Source: Thermomicrobium sp. CFH 73360
Lineage (GTDB): Bacteria > Chloroflexota > Chloroflexia > Thermomicrobiales > Thermomicrobiaceae
Direction of reading: 5' to 3'
Length of the DNA stretch: 64,000 bases
NCBI RefSeq assembly: GCF_023806465.1
Contig: NZ_JAMSLS010000006.1
Coordinates: 100,310-164,309 of the forward strand
Shown: one piece after another, positions 17,491 through 27,380 of the stretch
How positions within the stretch are numbered: the stretch's first letter is position 1
Layout: every line of letters starts with the position of its first letter
Made by a program: the position numbers and the translations under genes
The notes under the pieces: model-generated
Seen by the model: the letters and a program-made list of their open reading frames with translations, nothing else
What the model was told of the DNA's origin: nothing
Database searches by the model: none

Positions 17491-18285
17491 TCACCGCCAG
17501 CAGGGCTGTGTCCAGGGGCCGAGTTCGCGGCGCTTGAGCTGGGCACTGAGCCCATACTGACGGGCGACTCGGCACATCTGGGACTTGGTCACGCCGTTCT
17601 CCACGTACTCGATGGCGAAGACAGGCTTGCCGGCGCGGCGGAACGGAGCGGTGAGGTGGCACCAGCCCTCAGCGACACAGCTTTCGACCAGAATCCAGTC
17701 GAAGTGGGCGACGAGCTCCGAGGCTTGCTCGGCATCGTTCTTGAGGCCAATGGCAAGACCGCGCGCATGGGCTTCAGCGGCAAGCCAGCGGTTGAAGCGG
17801 AGCTGGTCGTCCGCCGTGAGCGGGAAACCGGTCTCATTCTGATAGCCGTTGAGGTTGTCGGGGTCGACGCCGTCGAACCCTTTGGCACGGCAGAGGTCGA
17901 GGCGAGCGCGGAGGATCGGTGCCAGGAGGTCGAGAAGACGGATATCGACCCACCGTTCGCCTGGCCAACCCTCGTATTCGTTGCCGAGTACCTCCGGGGG
18001 ATAGGCTGCAGCATCGGGGCGCCAGTCTTCCCAGGCACCGGCATTAAGGTAGCAGACCACACGCTTGCCTTGCCGTTTGAGGCGAGTGACTGTTGCAGGA
18101 TCAGTGTCGAAGAGGTCGAGGAAGACCACCTGGGCGTCACGAGGGACGGTGAGGTCCCCAGTGAACTGGATGTGCCAGCGAAGTTGGCCGCGCGGCTGCC
18201 ACCAGCGCGGTGTTGCGGCTGCTTGGGGGAGTGAACTGCTGAACAGGAGCGCGAGCGTGAGACAGAGCGTCAGCATGCGGCGCAT
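17491..18285 (-). CDS. Secreted GH114-type (endo-alpha-1,4-polygalactosaminidase-like) glycosidase
   Basis: A 264-residue exported protein. MRRMLTLCLTLALLFSSSLP plus AAA forms a signal peptide. The mature part is a GH114 TIM barrel with WHIQFTGDL, VVFLDLFDTDP, KRVVCYLNAGAWEDWRPDAA, FDGVDPDNLNGY (acidic catalytic-site segment), LAIGLKNDA and FDWILVESC. The family cleaves alpha-1,4-polygalactosamine in fungal and bacterial matrices. Four or five cysteines in the last 75 residues suggest extracellular disulfides. The ATG at 18285 with an AAGGGA ribosome site places the signal peptide at the N-terminus; longer starts would bury it. It could trim a matrix galactosaminoglycan, which is inference. 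Confidence 0.85.
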   Translation of the reverse strand: MRRMLTLCLTLALLFSSSLPQAAATPRWWQPRGQLRWHIQFTGDLTVPRDAQVVFLDLFDTDPATVTRLKRQGKRVVCYLNAGAWEDWRPDAAAYPPEVLGNEYEGWPGERWVDIRLLDLLAPILRARLDLCRAKGFDGVDPDNLNGYQNETGFPLTADDQLRFNRWLAAEAHARGLAIGLKNDAEQASELVAHFDWILVESCVAEGWCHLTAPFRRAGKPVFAIEYVENGVTKSQMCRVARQYGLSAQLKRRELGPWTQPCWR

Positions 18286-18640
18286 TGGTGATCCCTTCTC
18301 CTGCATCGCCGGGTGGCACCGGACGCTCAGTACTCTCAATGTGTTATTCGGCAGAAGAGGACTCGCCGTCAAGTGAAAACCATGGCGATGCTGTGATGGC
18401 GCACCCTGAATGCGACAAAGGGCGGGCCAGTTGCGGGTTTGCCTCTCAGGCGCCGCTCGACACTGCGGGGACAATGCGCTATGGTCAGCGTATCTCGCGG
18501 CGGTGAAGAAGGCGAGCTCCACAAGGAGGTGTTTTGTAGGGGGGCTCGGAAGGTCCAGAGGAGACTCGAGTCGTACCCTGTCGAGCCAGAGGCTTTCTCC
18601 CGACTATTGTCGCTAGCGCATGCGGGAAGGAGTGTCAACC
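18286..18640. other. Intergenic region between divergent GH114 and alcohol dehydrogenase genes
   Basis: A 355-bp tract expected to hold two promoters. I see no supported gene, RNA or repeat in it. Confidence 0.5.
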
Positions 18641-19741
18641 ATGGTGATCGCGCAAGCAGCGGTAGTTGAGCGACCGCACGGGCCGTTCGTCGTCGAGGAG
18701 GTCGAGCTGGAGGAGCCGCGCGAAGACGAAGTGCTCGTCCGGATTGTCAGTGCAGGGATCTGCCACACCGACCTGATCGTCCGCGACCAGTGGTACCCGG
18801 TGCCGCTACCGGCAGTGCTCGGGCACGAGGGAGCGGGTGTAGTGGAACGCGTCGGCGCACGGGTGCGGAAGGTGGCCCCGGGCGATCACGTAGTGCTGAC
18901 CTTCCGTTCCTGTGGCGAATGTCACCACTGTCTCCGTGGCAAGCCGGCCTACTGTGTGCAGCTTTTCCCGCTCAACTTCGGTGGGCGCCGACCGGACGGT
19001 ACTAGCCCGATTCGCTGGCGCGGCCAACCGATTACCGGGATGTTCTTTGCCCAGTCATCGTTTGCCACCTACGCGGTGGCGCACGAGCGCAACGTGGTCA
19101 AAGTACCCAAGGATGTACCACTGGAGCTCTTGGGGCCGCTCGGCTGCGGGGTGCAGACGGGCGCTGGCGCAGTCTTCAACTCGCTACGTCCACCGGCTGG
19201 GAGCTCTATCGCCATCTTCGGCACCGGCTCGGTGGGGCTCAGCGCACTGCTCGCTGCGCGTGCCGTGGGCTGCACCACGATCATCGGGGTCGATATCAAC
19301 CCGGGCCGACTCGAGGTGGCTCGCGAGCTCGGCGCCACGCACGTCATCGACGCGCGGACGAGCGATCCGGTTGAAGAGATCCGGCGAATCACTGGCTACG
19401 GCGTGCAGTACAGTATCGAAACGACGGCAAATCCCAAAGTCTTCCGTCAAGCGGTAGATTGCCTGGATCAACTTGGTGTCTGTGGGCTGATCGGCGCTGC
19501 GCCGCTGGGCGCCGAGGTGGCATTGGACATGGGGACGATGCTCTTTGGTCGCATGGTGCGCGGGATCATTGAAGGGGACAGCGTCCCTGAGCTCTTCATC
19601 CCAGAGATGATCGCACTCTACCAGCAGGGGAAGTTCCCCTTCGATCGCCTGATCACCTTCTACCCCTTTGCAGCGATCCAGCAGGCAGCCGAGGATTCCG
19701 AGGCCGGACGCGTGGTCAAGCCGGTATTGCGGTTTGACTGA
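18641..19741 (+). CDS. Zinc-dependent NAD(P)+ alcohol dehydrogenase (aryl-alcohol type)
   Basis: A 366-residue medium-chain dehydrogenase. Catalytic zinc ligands are Cys41 (GICHTD) and His62-Glu63 (GHEGAGVV). The structural zinc site is CGECHHCLRGKPAYC. The cofactor domain has AIFGTGSVGLSALLAARAVG and then GVDIN, where the Asp at the end of beta-2 favours NAD+. PLGCGVQTGAGAVFNSLRP supplies the third catalytic-zinc Cys. Sequence blocks match aryl/benzyl-alcohol dehydrogenases (AreB/XylB-like) better than primary alcohol dehydrogenases. The start at 18641 is chosen because GGAAGGAG lies 8 bases upstream. It is monocistronic and convergent with the big helicase. The physiological alcohol is unknown. 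Confidence 0.92.
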   Translation: MVIAQAAVVERPHGPFVVEEVELEEPREDEVLVRIVSAGICHTDLIVRDQWYPVPLPAVLGHEGAGVVERVGARVRKVAPGDHVVLTFRSCGECHHCLRGKPAYCVQLFPLNFGGRRPDGTSPIRWRGQPITGMFFAQSSFATYAVAHERNVVKVPKDVPLELLGPLGCGVQTGAGAVFNSLRPPAGSSIAIFGTGSVGLSALLAARAVGCTTIIGVDINPGRLEVARELGATHVIDARTSDPVEEIRRITGYGVQYSIETTANPKVFRQAVDCLDQLGVCGLIGAAPLGAEVALDMGTMLFGRMVRGIIEGDSVPELFIPEMIALYQQGKFPFDRLITFYPFAAIQQAAEDSEAGRVVKPVLRFD

Positions 19742-19936
19742 GCGGGCAACCAACAAGCGTGTGCACGCGTACCCCGTCGGGCGAGCATCACCACTGCCCG
19801 TGCCGGTGAGCAAGGCCTCGCAGGATCCTTGGTCGCTACGATACGGGCTTCGACCGCGTGCGAATGGCGCTCCTGCGAAGGCCTCACCGCGTGTTCCACG
19901 CCTCGGTGCGGAAGCGCTGCCCGCGGCGCCGCGCAG

Positions 19937-22900
19937 TCATGGCAGGGGTCCAAAGACCTCCGGATGCTCGGCGAACTGCTCGAGAAGCGGCCGGTCGTAG
20001 CGCAGGACGATGACGCGGTAGCCACGGCGGAGCAGGTTGCAACGGGTTTCTTTGTCCAGCTTCCGGACCCGTGGCTCGTCGTGGTGGGGACCGTCGATAA
20101 AGACAAGAATATTCGGGCGGTAGAAGAAATCAGCCCGGCAACGTGGCTCCTCGATGACCTTCTGCGCCTCATCCGGCAAGCGAAGGTCGTGCTCGTAGAG
20201 TTCCGTAACGACGTCACGTTCGAGCGAGGACTCGCATCGGGTGAGGAGCCAGTCGCGGTGCTCCTCACGAGACCGGGTGCCATGCCGGAGTTGCACTCGG
20301 CAAGTGGTCAGCTGCTGCAAGAGATCGCGGACGGCGAAGCGGTCGAGGAAACGCAAGTCGCGTGCCGAACTGTAGGTGAGCAGGCATTCTGAGCAGGCTC
20401 CGTCGCAGTCGGCTCGCTCCGTCTCAGGAGTGAAGTGACAGAGCCGGAGCGCTTCGCGTGCGACCTCCGCGAGTGCGTTGCCTTCTTCGACCAGTCGACG
20501 GAGGACACCGAGGCCGCCTTCGGCTTCCTCAAGGAAGAGGAGCGCCAGATGATCCCCGTCGCCGACCTCAGCCGTGCCGAGCTCCGTCTCCTCGAGTTGG
20601 AAAGCCTCGGCAAGCCCGCGGTGCAGCGCGACGCGGAGGGTCGTGCGTACCACGGGATTGTCGCGGAGCGTCGGATCGAGGAGGCGGAGGAGCAGCAGGT
20701 TACGGGTCTCCTGGACGGCAAGTGCCAAGCGACTGACATGTTGTGGTGTGGAGGCACGACGAGAAGTCCGCGCTTTGGAACGCTCCTCACCCATGACCTC
20801 GCCAGTCGCAAGGTCGATGAGAAAGTCCGGCTCGCTCTGAGCGCGCCACCCGCGGTTGAGGGTCAGAAGCGTGGCCGCGGGGGCGTACCGGAGAGCTAGG
20901 AGAGGGGTGCCGTCATCTGCCAAGACGTCGGCTTCGAGGAGCCGTGGGCTCGACTCGACAGCCGTGAAACGGAAGGCGAGCTCGCGGGTATACCCGGCCA
21001 GTTGCCGCTCCTCCTCGTTACAGGTAATCCGCTCGCGACGTTCCAAGCGGACATTTGGCATCTCGAGCAGCGAAACGTGCTCTGCGTTTGCTCCGGAGAG
21101 TTCCAGGCCGCAGGAGGAGCAGCGGTCGTCCTGCAGCTCGGCCCAGGCGGAGCAGCGACGACACAGCTTGCGGCGCACGATGCGCTGCTCAAGCGACCCG
21201 GCGCCGATGGGGACGAAGAAGCGGGCGAACTGCCACTTTGCCCCTTCGTGGTAGACCGTGGCGCCGGGAGCAAACTCGGTGATGGCCAGGAAGCGTGGCC
21301 GGGCGATGAATTCTCCTGCTCCGCGTGGGACCCAGGCCCGGACGGGGAGCGCCGGAAAGTTGTAGCCGGGGAGGAACTCCTCAGTCGCCAAGTAGCGGTA
21401 CGGGTAGAAGTCACTCTCCTCCCGTGCCACCTCGACTTGGAGTAGGAGGTTGCGCTGGCGCAGTGCCTCCTCCTGCTGGCGGCGGGCCGCCTCCTGCTGA
21501 TCGCGGGAATGGGAGCGCAAGAGCACCTGCTGCGCGCTCTCGAGCTGTTCAAAGGCGGCACGGTAAAGCTCGCGCCAGCGGTCGAAGGCACGGTCGAACC
21601 GTTCAGCAGCAGAATCGAGCAGTTGTTCGATCCAGCGCTCGGTGAACCAGCCCGTCCGCTCCAGTTCGGCGCGGTCATCGGCGGTGAGTACGCGTTGGAT
21701 CCGCTGGAGTAAGCGTTGTCGTTGGCTGGGTGCGAGCTGGAGCTGGGCACGGACGTTATCGAAGAGTGGGAGTTCCGGGAGACGATCGATATCGATCACG
21801 CTGTTGACCGAATCCCGTAACGTCAAGCCGGTCTCGGAGAGCCATTCAGCGAGGAAGTGAGTGCGCAAGAGCGTCTCGTTGGCGAGGTCAAGGCGTGGGG
21901 CGCGGACGGCGCCGGCAACCATCTCCTCCCGGTGACGGAAGAAGTACTGGTCATGGCTGTGGAGGGCGCCACAGAAGGTGATGATCAGGCCGGGCTGTCC
22001 TTGGCGGCCAGCGCGGCCGCTGCGCTGAGCGTAGTTGGCGGGAGTTGGCGGGACATTGCGCAAGTGCACCAGGTCGAGGTCGGCAATATCGATCCCGAGT
22101 TCCATGGTTGGTGAGCAGACGAGATAGGGGAGGCGGCGACCGAGCGTGGGGTCACGCTTATCCTCCTCAGTCCAGCGGAAGCGGCGTTCGCGGCGCTGGC
22201 GTTCGCCGGGTGCCACCACTTGTGCGGTGTGCTCGCGTGCCTCGAGCGCGGCGAGCTCGGCGGCTGCCTCCTGATAGAAGCGCTGGAAAAACGCATTGGC
22301 CCGCCGCTCCTCCTCGCTGAGCTGTGTGCGTTCCCGCACAAGGTCGATGACAGGCGTTCCGTCACCGCGGCACCAGCGGAGTGCAGTATGGCGGAGGCGG
22401 ATGGCAAGGGTGCCGTTGTCCTGCTCTCGTCGCTCGATCAGGCCGTGGCGTGCCAGTCGGTCCAGGAGCGCGGGGAGGAGCTCCGTGTAGGCGGTCGCGT
22501 CCAGGTTGAGTGTGCGGGTAAGGAAGCGGCCGAGTGGGGTAGATCGGGCCAAGCTGCGTGCGTCCTCGTCGTCGCTGGTTGGGGCAGGCCAGACAAAGGT
22601 GGTGGCGCGGCGTAGACCGCCTTGGCTGGGATCAATCCCCCAGAACTCGTTCAAAAGGTCTGTGGCGCGGCGGAAGAGTCGGCGCTGCTGGTCCTCGTCG
22701 GCGAGGATCGGCGCGTCGATGGCCAAAGCGCGGCGGAGGTGGTCGAGCACCGCACGGAGCAGGCGCTCGCGCTGGCTGGCAGAGAGTGCGGCCATGGGAG
22801 GTACCGCGGCCCACTCCGCATCGTCAGCGGAAAGTTCCGCAAGACCTCGATAGTCGAGGCGCAAGAGGCCGACATCCTCGAGGTTGGGCAGGGCGACACG

Positions 22901-25000
22901 CCAGCCGCGACGGAGGTCTTCATAGAGGCGATATTCCGTGAGGTCGTAGAAGCACGTGCGGACATCCTGCGCCGCTGGACTGTTGGAGACGAGGTCGTGC
23001 TGCTTGGCATAGTCGGCGAGCGTGAGCCCCATGTGGCGGACGACCGCTTCGGCTACCTCCTCGAAGGGGAGCGGCGAGCGTTCTTGGAGCGCCGAATAGA
23101 GTGCCGAACGGAGGACTGCGACGTGGACAAAGTCGTTGAAGTGCCCAGCTTGGAGCGAGGCGTCCTGCCGACTATCGGTGAAGGTGAGCAACTTATCGCG
23201 GCTACCGATCGCGCGGGCGTGACGGAGGAGGGAGACGGCGAGGATGGTCGTTGCTGAGCTTCGTCCCTCGCTGGCGAGGTAGGTGAGGCGCTGGTACTCT
23301 CCTTCGCGCCGCCCGTACCAGGTGCCGCAGGAAAGGCAGAGCCAGAACCGCTCGGTCTGGAGCCAGGCGGGGTAGGCGCCTTCAACTCCATGGTTGGTGA
23401 GCCGGCCGTCCGGGAAAACCGAGACGCGCTGCGGGACGCGGTCGCGCCAAGTGCGTCGGAGCTGACCCCGGGCGTCACGCCAGTCGTCTGGCAGCTGCTC
23501 AAGCGACCACTCGGGGACAGCCTCGGCGAGGACGAGGTAGCCGACGAGCGCTCCAGCCTCGTCGAGCACGAGGCCAGGTGGAGAGGGTTCGAGCCGGTCG
23601 CCACGCAAGAGGACGCGGTAATACTCCTGACCGCACACGCGGCAGAAGGCGAGCGGGTAGCGTGGATGGCTGCCGCTGGCGCGCGGCTCGGTGGCAAAGC
23701 GACGCTCGGGAGACGGCTCCAATGTCGCGTAGAGGGCGTGGCTTTGGGAGATAAACTGGTGCAGCTTGAAGGCAAAGAGTGGCTGGCCGTCCGGTCCCCG
23801 CAGCTGGGCAGCCGTTTCCAGGAGTTCCTGGAGGCGGGCGCGGCAGGTCGCCGCGTCGAGACCAGTCTCCGTTGCTAAGTCGTGCGCAACATCGCTCAGA
23901 GTCCGTGGTGGTCGGCGACGCAGCGACCCGTCTGGCTGCCGTTCCACGCCGAGCGCTTGTTCCAGCCAACAGGCGAGTGGGTGGCTCCGGAGCGCGTCCG
24001 GCTCCTTGGGGGGTGGGGCAGCAAGTGCCGCGGTGAGTTCGCTGCCGGTCGGCACAGTTCCGGTGGTGACCAGCTCGAGCGTCTCCTCGATGATGTCGTT
24101 GGGATCAATCCGGTGGCCAAAGAAGCGGGAAGCGAAGTCGGCAACGACCTGACGACGCTCGGCAGCGGTTGCGTCGCGGTGGGCGACAAGGGTGGCGCTC
24201 GTCCCGATGTGGACAACGCGCGGGCGTTCGAGCCGAGCCCGGAGGCGGCGGACGAGGAGGGCAACGTCTGCACCTTGCCGACCGCGGTAGGTGTGGAGTT
24301 CATCGAAGACGAGGACGAAGGGCGCGCGGGCAGTGGGCCGGGGCGCGACGAGTGGTGCGTCTTCAGGACGGTCGAGCAAGAGTTCGGCCATGACGTAGTT
24401 GGTGAGGAGGAGGTGGGGTGGGTTCTGGCGGATTTCAGCCCGTTCCTCTTGCGGTGTCTCACCAGTGTACCGGGCGAAGCGCAAAGGGAAGGGGCGGCCA
24501 GTGCGCTGTTCGTAGCGCGTGCGGAGCTCGGTCAGCGCGTGAAACTGGGAGTTCACGAGGGCATTCATCGGGTAGACGACGAGGGCAAAGGGACCGGGCT
24601 CGTCTGGGAAGCGGACGGCGAGGTCAACGATGGGGATGAAGTAGCAGTAGCTTTTCCCGGAGCCGGTGCCGGAGGTGACGACGACGCTGCGGCCGTCCTG
24701 GACCGCACGGATCGCTTCCACCTGGTGGGTGAAGAGGCGTAAGGGAGTACCGTCAGGACGGCGGAAGATCTGGGCAGTGGTCTCGTGCAAGAGCCCCTGG
24801 CGGACCAGTTCATCGACCGTGGCATCTCGCTGGTAGGCCGGCGAGAGCTGGACGAGTGGTTCCGGCCAGAGGTGCTGCTGGTCGAGCAGGAGGCGGCGGA
24901 TCTCCTGCTGGATACGTGGGTCGCGGGCGATGACGAAGGCGTGGATGAAGTCCTGATAGTCCTGGAGGACGCGGCGGTGGAGTTCGAACACCGACGACAT
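19937..25000 (-). CDS. YprA/MrfA-type helicase with DUF1998 and C-terminal PD-(D/E)XK-like nuclease (DISARM/ARMADA-like)
   Basis: A 1687-residue SF2 helicase. The N-lobe has LFTHQVEAIRAV, Walker A TSGTGSGKS (109-117) and DELH (233-236). The second lobe holds VCSPTMELGIDIADLD and YAQRSGRAGRQGQPGL (motif VI). A zinc finger (CRRC...CSSC) comes next. A DUF1998/MZB region follows with four cysteines (CHFTPETERADC and GACSEC) and EEAEGGLGVL. The last about 110 residues add a DUF559/Vsr-like nuclease: SLERDVV, ADFFY, VFIDGPHHD. YprA-family helicases are the core of DISARM, Dpd, Druantia and ARMADA defence. Separate DrmA and DrmB chains are replaced here by one polypeptide. It is the last gene of the minus-strand locus; the start follows GGAGGGG. 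Confidence 0.88.
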   Translation of the reverse strand: MSSVFELHRRVLQDYQDFIHAFVIARDPRIQQEIRRLLLDQQHLWPEPLVQLSPAYQRDATVDELVRQGLLHETTAQIFRRPDGTPLRLFTHQVEAIRAVQDGRSVVVTSGTGSGKSYCYFIPIVDLAVRFPDEPGPFALVVYPMNALVNSQFHALTELRTRYEQRTGRPFPLRFARYTGETPQEERAEIRQNPPHLLLTNYVMAELLLDRPEDAPLVAPRPTARAPFVLVFDELHTYRGRQGADVALLVRRLRARLERPRVVHIGTSATLVAHRDATAAERRQVVADFASRFFGHRIDPNDIIEETLELVTTGTVPTGSELTAALAAPPPKEPDALRSHPLACWLEQALGVERQPDGSLRRRPPRTLSDVAHDLATETGLDAATCRARLQELLETAAQLRGPDGQPLFAFKLHQFISQSHALYATLEPSPERRFATEPRASGSHPRYPLAFCRVCGQEYYRVLLRGDRLEPSPPGLVLDEAGALVGYLVLAEAVPEWSLEQLPDDWRDARGQLRRTWRDRVPQRVSVFPDGRLTNHGVEGAYPAWLQTERFWLCLSCGTWYGRREGEYQRLTYLASEGRSSATTILAVSLLRHARAIGSRDKLLTFTDSRQDASLQAGHFNDFVHVAVLRSALYSALQERSPLPFEEVAEAVVRHMGLTLADYAKQHDLVSNSPAAQDVRTCFYDLTEYRLYEDLRRGWRVALPNLEDVGLLRLDYRGLAELSADDAEWAAVPPMAALSASQRERLLRAVLDHLRRALAIDAPILADEDQQRRLFRRATDLLNEFWGIDPSQGGLRRATTFVWPAPTSDDEDARSLARSTPLGRFLTRTLNLDATAYTELLPALLDRLARHGLIERREQDNGTLAIRLRHTALRWCRGDGTPVIDLVRERTQLSEEERRANAFFQRFYQEAAAELAALEAREHTAQVVAPGERQRRERRFRWTEEDKRDPTLGRRLPYLVCSPTMELGIDIADLDLVHLRNVPPTPANYAQRSGRAGRQGQPGLIITFCGALHSHDQYFFRHREEMVAGAVRAPRLDLANETLLRTHFLAEWLSETGLTLRDSVNSVIDIDRLPELPLFDNVRAQLQLAPSQRQRLLQRIQRVLTADDRAELERTGWFTERWIEQLLDSAAERFDRAFDRWRELYRAAFEQLESAQQVLLRSHSRDQQEAARRQQEEALRQRNLLLQVEVAREESDFYPYRYLATEEFLPGYNFPALPVRAWVPRGAGEFIARPRFLAITEFAPGATVYHEGAKWQFARFFVPIGAGSLEQRIVRRKLCRRCSAWAELQDDRCSSCGLELSGANAEHVSLLEMPNVRLERRERITCNEEERQLAGYTRELAFRFTAVESSPRLLEADVLADDGTPLLALRYAPAATLLTLNRGWRAQSEPDFLIDLATGEVMGEERSKARTSRRASTPQHVSRLALAVQETRNLLLLRLLDPTLRDNPVVRTTLRVALHRGLAEAFQLEETELGTAEVGDGDHLALLFLEEAEGGLGVLRRLVEEGNALAEVAREALRLCHFTPETERADCDGACSECLLTYSSARDLRFLDRFAVRDLLQQLTTCRVQLRHGTRSREEHRDWLLTRCESSLERDVVTELYEHDLRLPDEAQKVIEEPRCRADFFYRPNILVFIDGPHHDEPRVRKLDKETRCNLLRRGYRVIVLRYDRPLLEQFAEHPEVFGPLP

Positions 25001-25871
25001 CGGGCGGCTGTCCCCTCCTCAGGAACTCCACTCCTCAGGTTCGCAGGTCGGTGGGAACGCAGGTGTTCCCGGGAATCCGAGTAGCGTTCAGAGGGGAGTA
25101 TACCGGCTGCGTGGGAGGGGCGCACGGAGGTACTTGCCGCACCCTCTGCCTCCCGCTCGACATGGGAGAGAGAACAGGAAGAGGTGGTGTCATCCTGCTG
25201 TAGGGGCGCGATGCATCGCGCCCGCACCCTGGGGTGCGCACCGAACGCCGATTTGGTGAGGGTCGGCGTTCTGCCGGAGGTCATCCGAGACGGGCCGGTG
25301 GTCATCGGCGTGCTGCCAATCGATTACCGTGCCATGCGGAGCGCCGGGCGATGCCCGCATCACCTCTACTGGGGACGATCAGCGTTCGTGAACCCATGGT
25401 ACGGACCCGGCGGACTCCGCTCCCCCGGTCCTCGGGGGCAGCACGGCCTGAAGAACCCGCCCCGGGGCCGCCGTCACGTCGACTGTGTTCGGGCGGGATC
25501 TACCGTCGATCGGTCGTCTAGTCGGGTAGGGTGTGGTGCCCGTCGCTCCTAAACTGCAGGGATAGATGATGCATGCCTCGTCCCGACCGAACGGACGGCG
25601 GACGAGCTGCTCCACCGGCGAGGGGGGCGCTGTGGCGCCGAGTACGCATCGGAGACACGAGAATGGTGCTCGGTACGGAGACCGTATCGGCTGGAGGTCA
25701 TCGGGAGAGCGGTCAGCGGGATGTCCCTCCTTTCTCTCTGCTCGATGGCAAAATGCCGCGTTCGCTAGTCTCGTGAATCTTGGCCGGAAGGCAACCCCTG
25801 GGCATGAACTGCTCAAGTACGGAGCTTGGGGTGCCTGGCCTGGGTCGTTGTGGCGTGAGGGGCTTGCGAGC
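25001..25871. other. Gene-free spacer inside the defence locus, with a palindromic repeat
   Basis: 871 bp between the helicase and the MBL gene. It contains the 20-bp palindrome at 25204-25223 and GC-rich sequence with no supported coding frame. It probably carries the helicase promoter. Confidence 0.5.
25204..25223. repeat. Dispersed palindrome, GATGCATC core
   Basis: GGGCGCGATGCATCGCGCCC is a perfect 20-bp palindrome. The identical sequence occurs at 52902-52921, with diverged relatives at 53081-53094 and 39715-39734. All lie in non-coding DNA, so this looks like a REP- or MITE-like family. Confidence 0.75.
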
Positions 25872-27335
25872 TCAGGGGCTGCAGAGGCAGGTTCGCACAC
25901 CTGGATCCGCCTGCCAGTATCCGCCAACCGCCCAGAGGATCACGCTCTGTTTTGGGGTCAGTGATCCGCGGCAGACGGTGCAGATCCTCTGGCCGGGGGC
26001 GACGAGATACTGGGAACAGGGACGCGAGCGGACTCGTGCATCGCTGCGCACCCACCAGACTGCTTGATTGACGCGTGCATATGCTTGTGCGTTGTGTTGC
26101 GAGCCGTGATGAGGTGCTGTCACGATGGCTCCCTGGAGTACCTTGGGTAACCGAATGCCGTCGAGGTCAGAGTCGCTGGTGAAGAGCACACCACCGTGTT
26201 CACCAAGCGGTGGGGCCCAAAAGACGAGGCTCTGACGATTGAAGACGGTCAGGGCCAGATACTCGAGGAGTTGGTCCGGGGGAGCGCGACGAACCCGAGC
26301 TACTTCTCGAGCCGACAGTGGCTGCAGCCAGGGCAGGCCTCCTCCCGGGGCGTGGGGGGCGTGCTCGAACCACCGGACGATGACCCCCCGTTCGTATGCG
26401 GCGAGGGCGATTTCCCGGATTCGGTGGGCTGCTACAACAATACCCCTCGCAAGCTCACGTCGGTACGGATCCTGGAAGAGCGCATCGATGAGCTGCCAGT
26501 CTCGCCTGTGGCTGACGAATTCCCAGCTGAGTCCGACTTCGAACTCTGCACATGCCTCGAGAGAAGCAAGCACCTCCAGTGGCCAGCCGCCGTCATCGAC
26601 AACGAGTTCGGACGGTTCTCTCGCTCGGCCCACGCGACTCGGAGAGTGCTGGGCAGCCGTCTCACCGGATTCTTCTCCCTGAATGGTGGGAGCAATAGCT
26701 TCTGCGTAACGTTGGACTATGGATTGCGGAGATTCTTGTTGTCGATGCTCAATTCCCAGCATTTGCGAACGGTACGACGGGTCGCTGCTGGGTCGGGAAC
26801 TCGGTTCATGAGCGACCAGTGCCATCAGTTGGTCATCATGCATTACAGAGACACGTGCTACAAGCTCGTCGACTACTGTCTCCCAGGGCGATAGGAGGTA
26901 GGGGAGAACCTGTAGGAAACGGCCTGGAAGCCAGATTTCCGCGGCCTCGAGCGAACTTTTCAGGAAACCCGCGATACCGTTCGCATGATCAGCATCGTTG
27001 TGGGTCACGATCAGGACATCGACGAAGGTGCGTTTCACGTCCTTTCGGAAGAGGTTCGGTAATGCATACCTTCCCAAGCCACCATCAACGAGTACAGAGC
27101 CGGCAGCTGTTCGCAGGTAGAAGGCATCTCCGCGGCCGACCGGCAGTGCCCGGAAGTGCGCATCTGAGGCTGAGAGGCCTCGAGTAAGCTGCGGGGACGG
27201 ATGCGATCTGAACTGCCCCAATGCTCCTATCATGGTGCGGTTCACATGAGACACTCTGTTCTCGCCGGCAACCGGTACATAGAAGTTTACCGTTTGAGTG
27301 GCTTCGGATGTCTTGGGCGGATGCGCGAGACTCAC
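25872..27335 (-). CDS. MBL-fold metallohydrolase (ComEC/Rec2-like beta-lactamase domain)
   Basis: A 487-residue protein. The MBL core begins around FRALPVGRGDAFYLRT, with GSVLVDGGLGRY and the metal motif VTHNDADHANG (HxDxDH-type, as in ComEC-like proteins). Distal ligands are FTSDSDLDG and TAPHHGSQHN. A divergent insert of about 200 residues between the second and third motifs, and a Cys-rich C-terminal stretch (CTVC), are unfamiliar. MBL proteins of this type occur as accessory genes in several anti-phage systems, where they are thought to cut nucleic acids or nucleotides. It has the same orientation as the flanking helicase and methylase, suggesting membership of the locus. The start could instead be an ATG at 27233. 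The gene starts 45 bp from a divergent pseudogene. Confidence 0.8.
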   Translation of the reverse strand: MSLAHPPKTSEATQTVNFYVPVAGENRVSHVNRTMIGALGQFRSHPSPQLTRGLSASDAHFRALPVGRGDAFYLRTAAGSVLVDGGLGRYALPNLFRKDVKRTFVDVLIVTHNDADHANGIAGFLKSSLEAAEIWLPGRFLQVLPYLLSPWETVVDELVARVSVMHDDQLMALVAHEPSSRPSSDPSYRSQMLGIEHRQQESPQSIVQRYAEAIAPTIQGEESGETAAQHSPSRVGRAREPSELVVDDGGWPLEVLASLEACAEFEVGLSWEFVSHRRDWQLIDALFQDPYRRELARGIVVAAHRIREIALAAYERGVIVRWFEHAPHAPGGGLPWLQPLSAREVARVRRAPPDQLLEYLALTVFNRQSLVFWAPPLGEHGGVLFTSDSDLDGIRLPKVLQGAIVTAPHHGSQHNAQAYARVNQAVWWVRSDARVRSRPCSQYLVAPGQRICTVCRGSLTPKQSVILWAVGGYWQADPGVRTCLCSP

Positions 27336-27380
27336 GGCGAGTAAGAGTGGAGGAGGATCGGCCTTCCCCGAGCGGACCCG

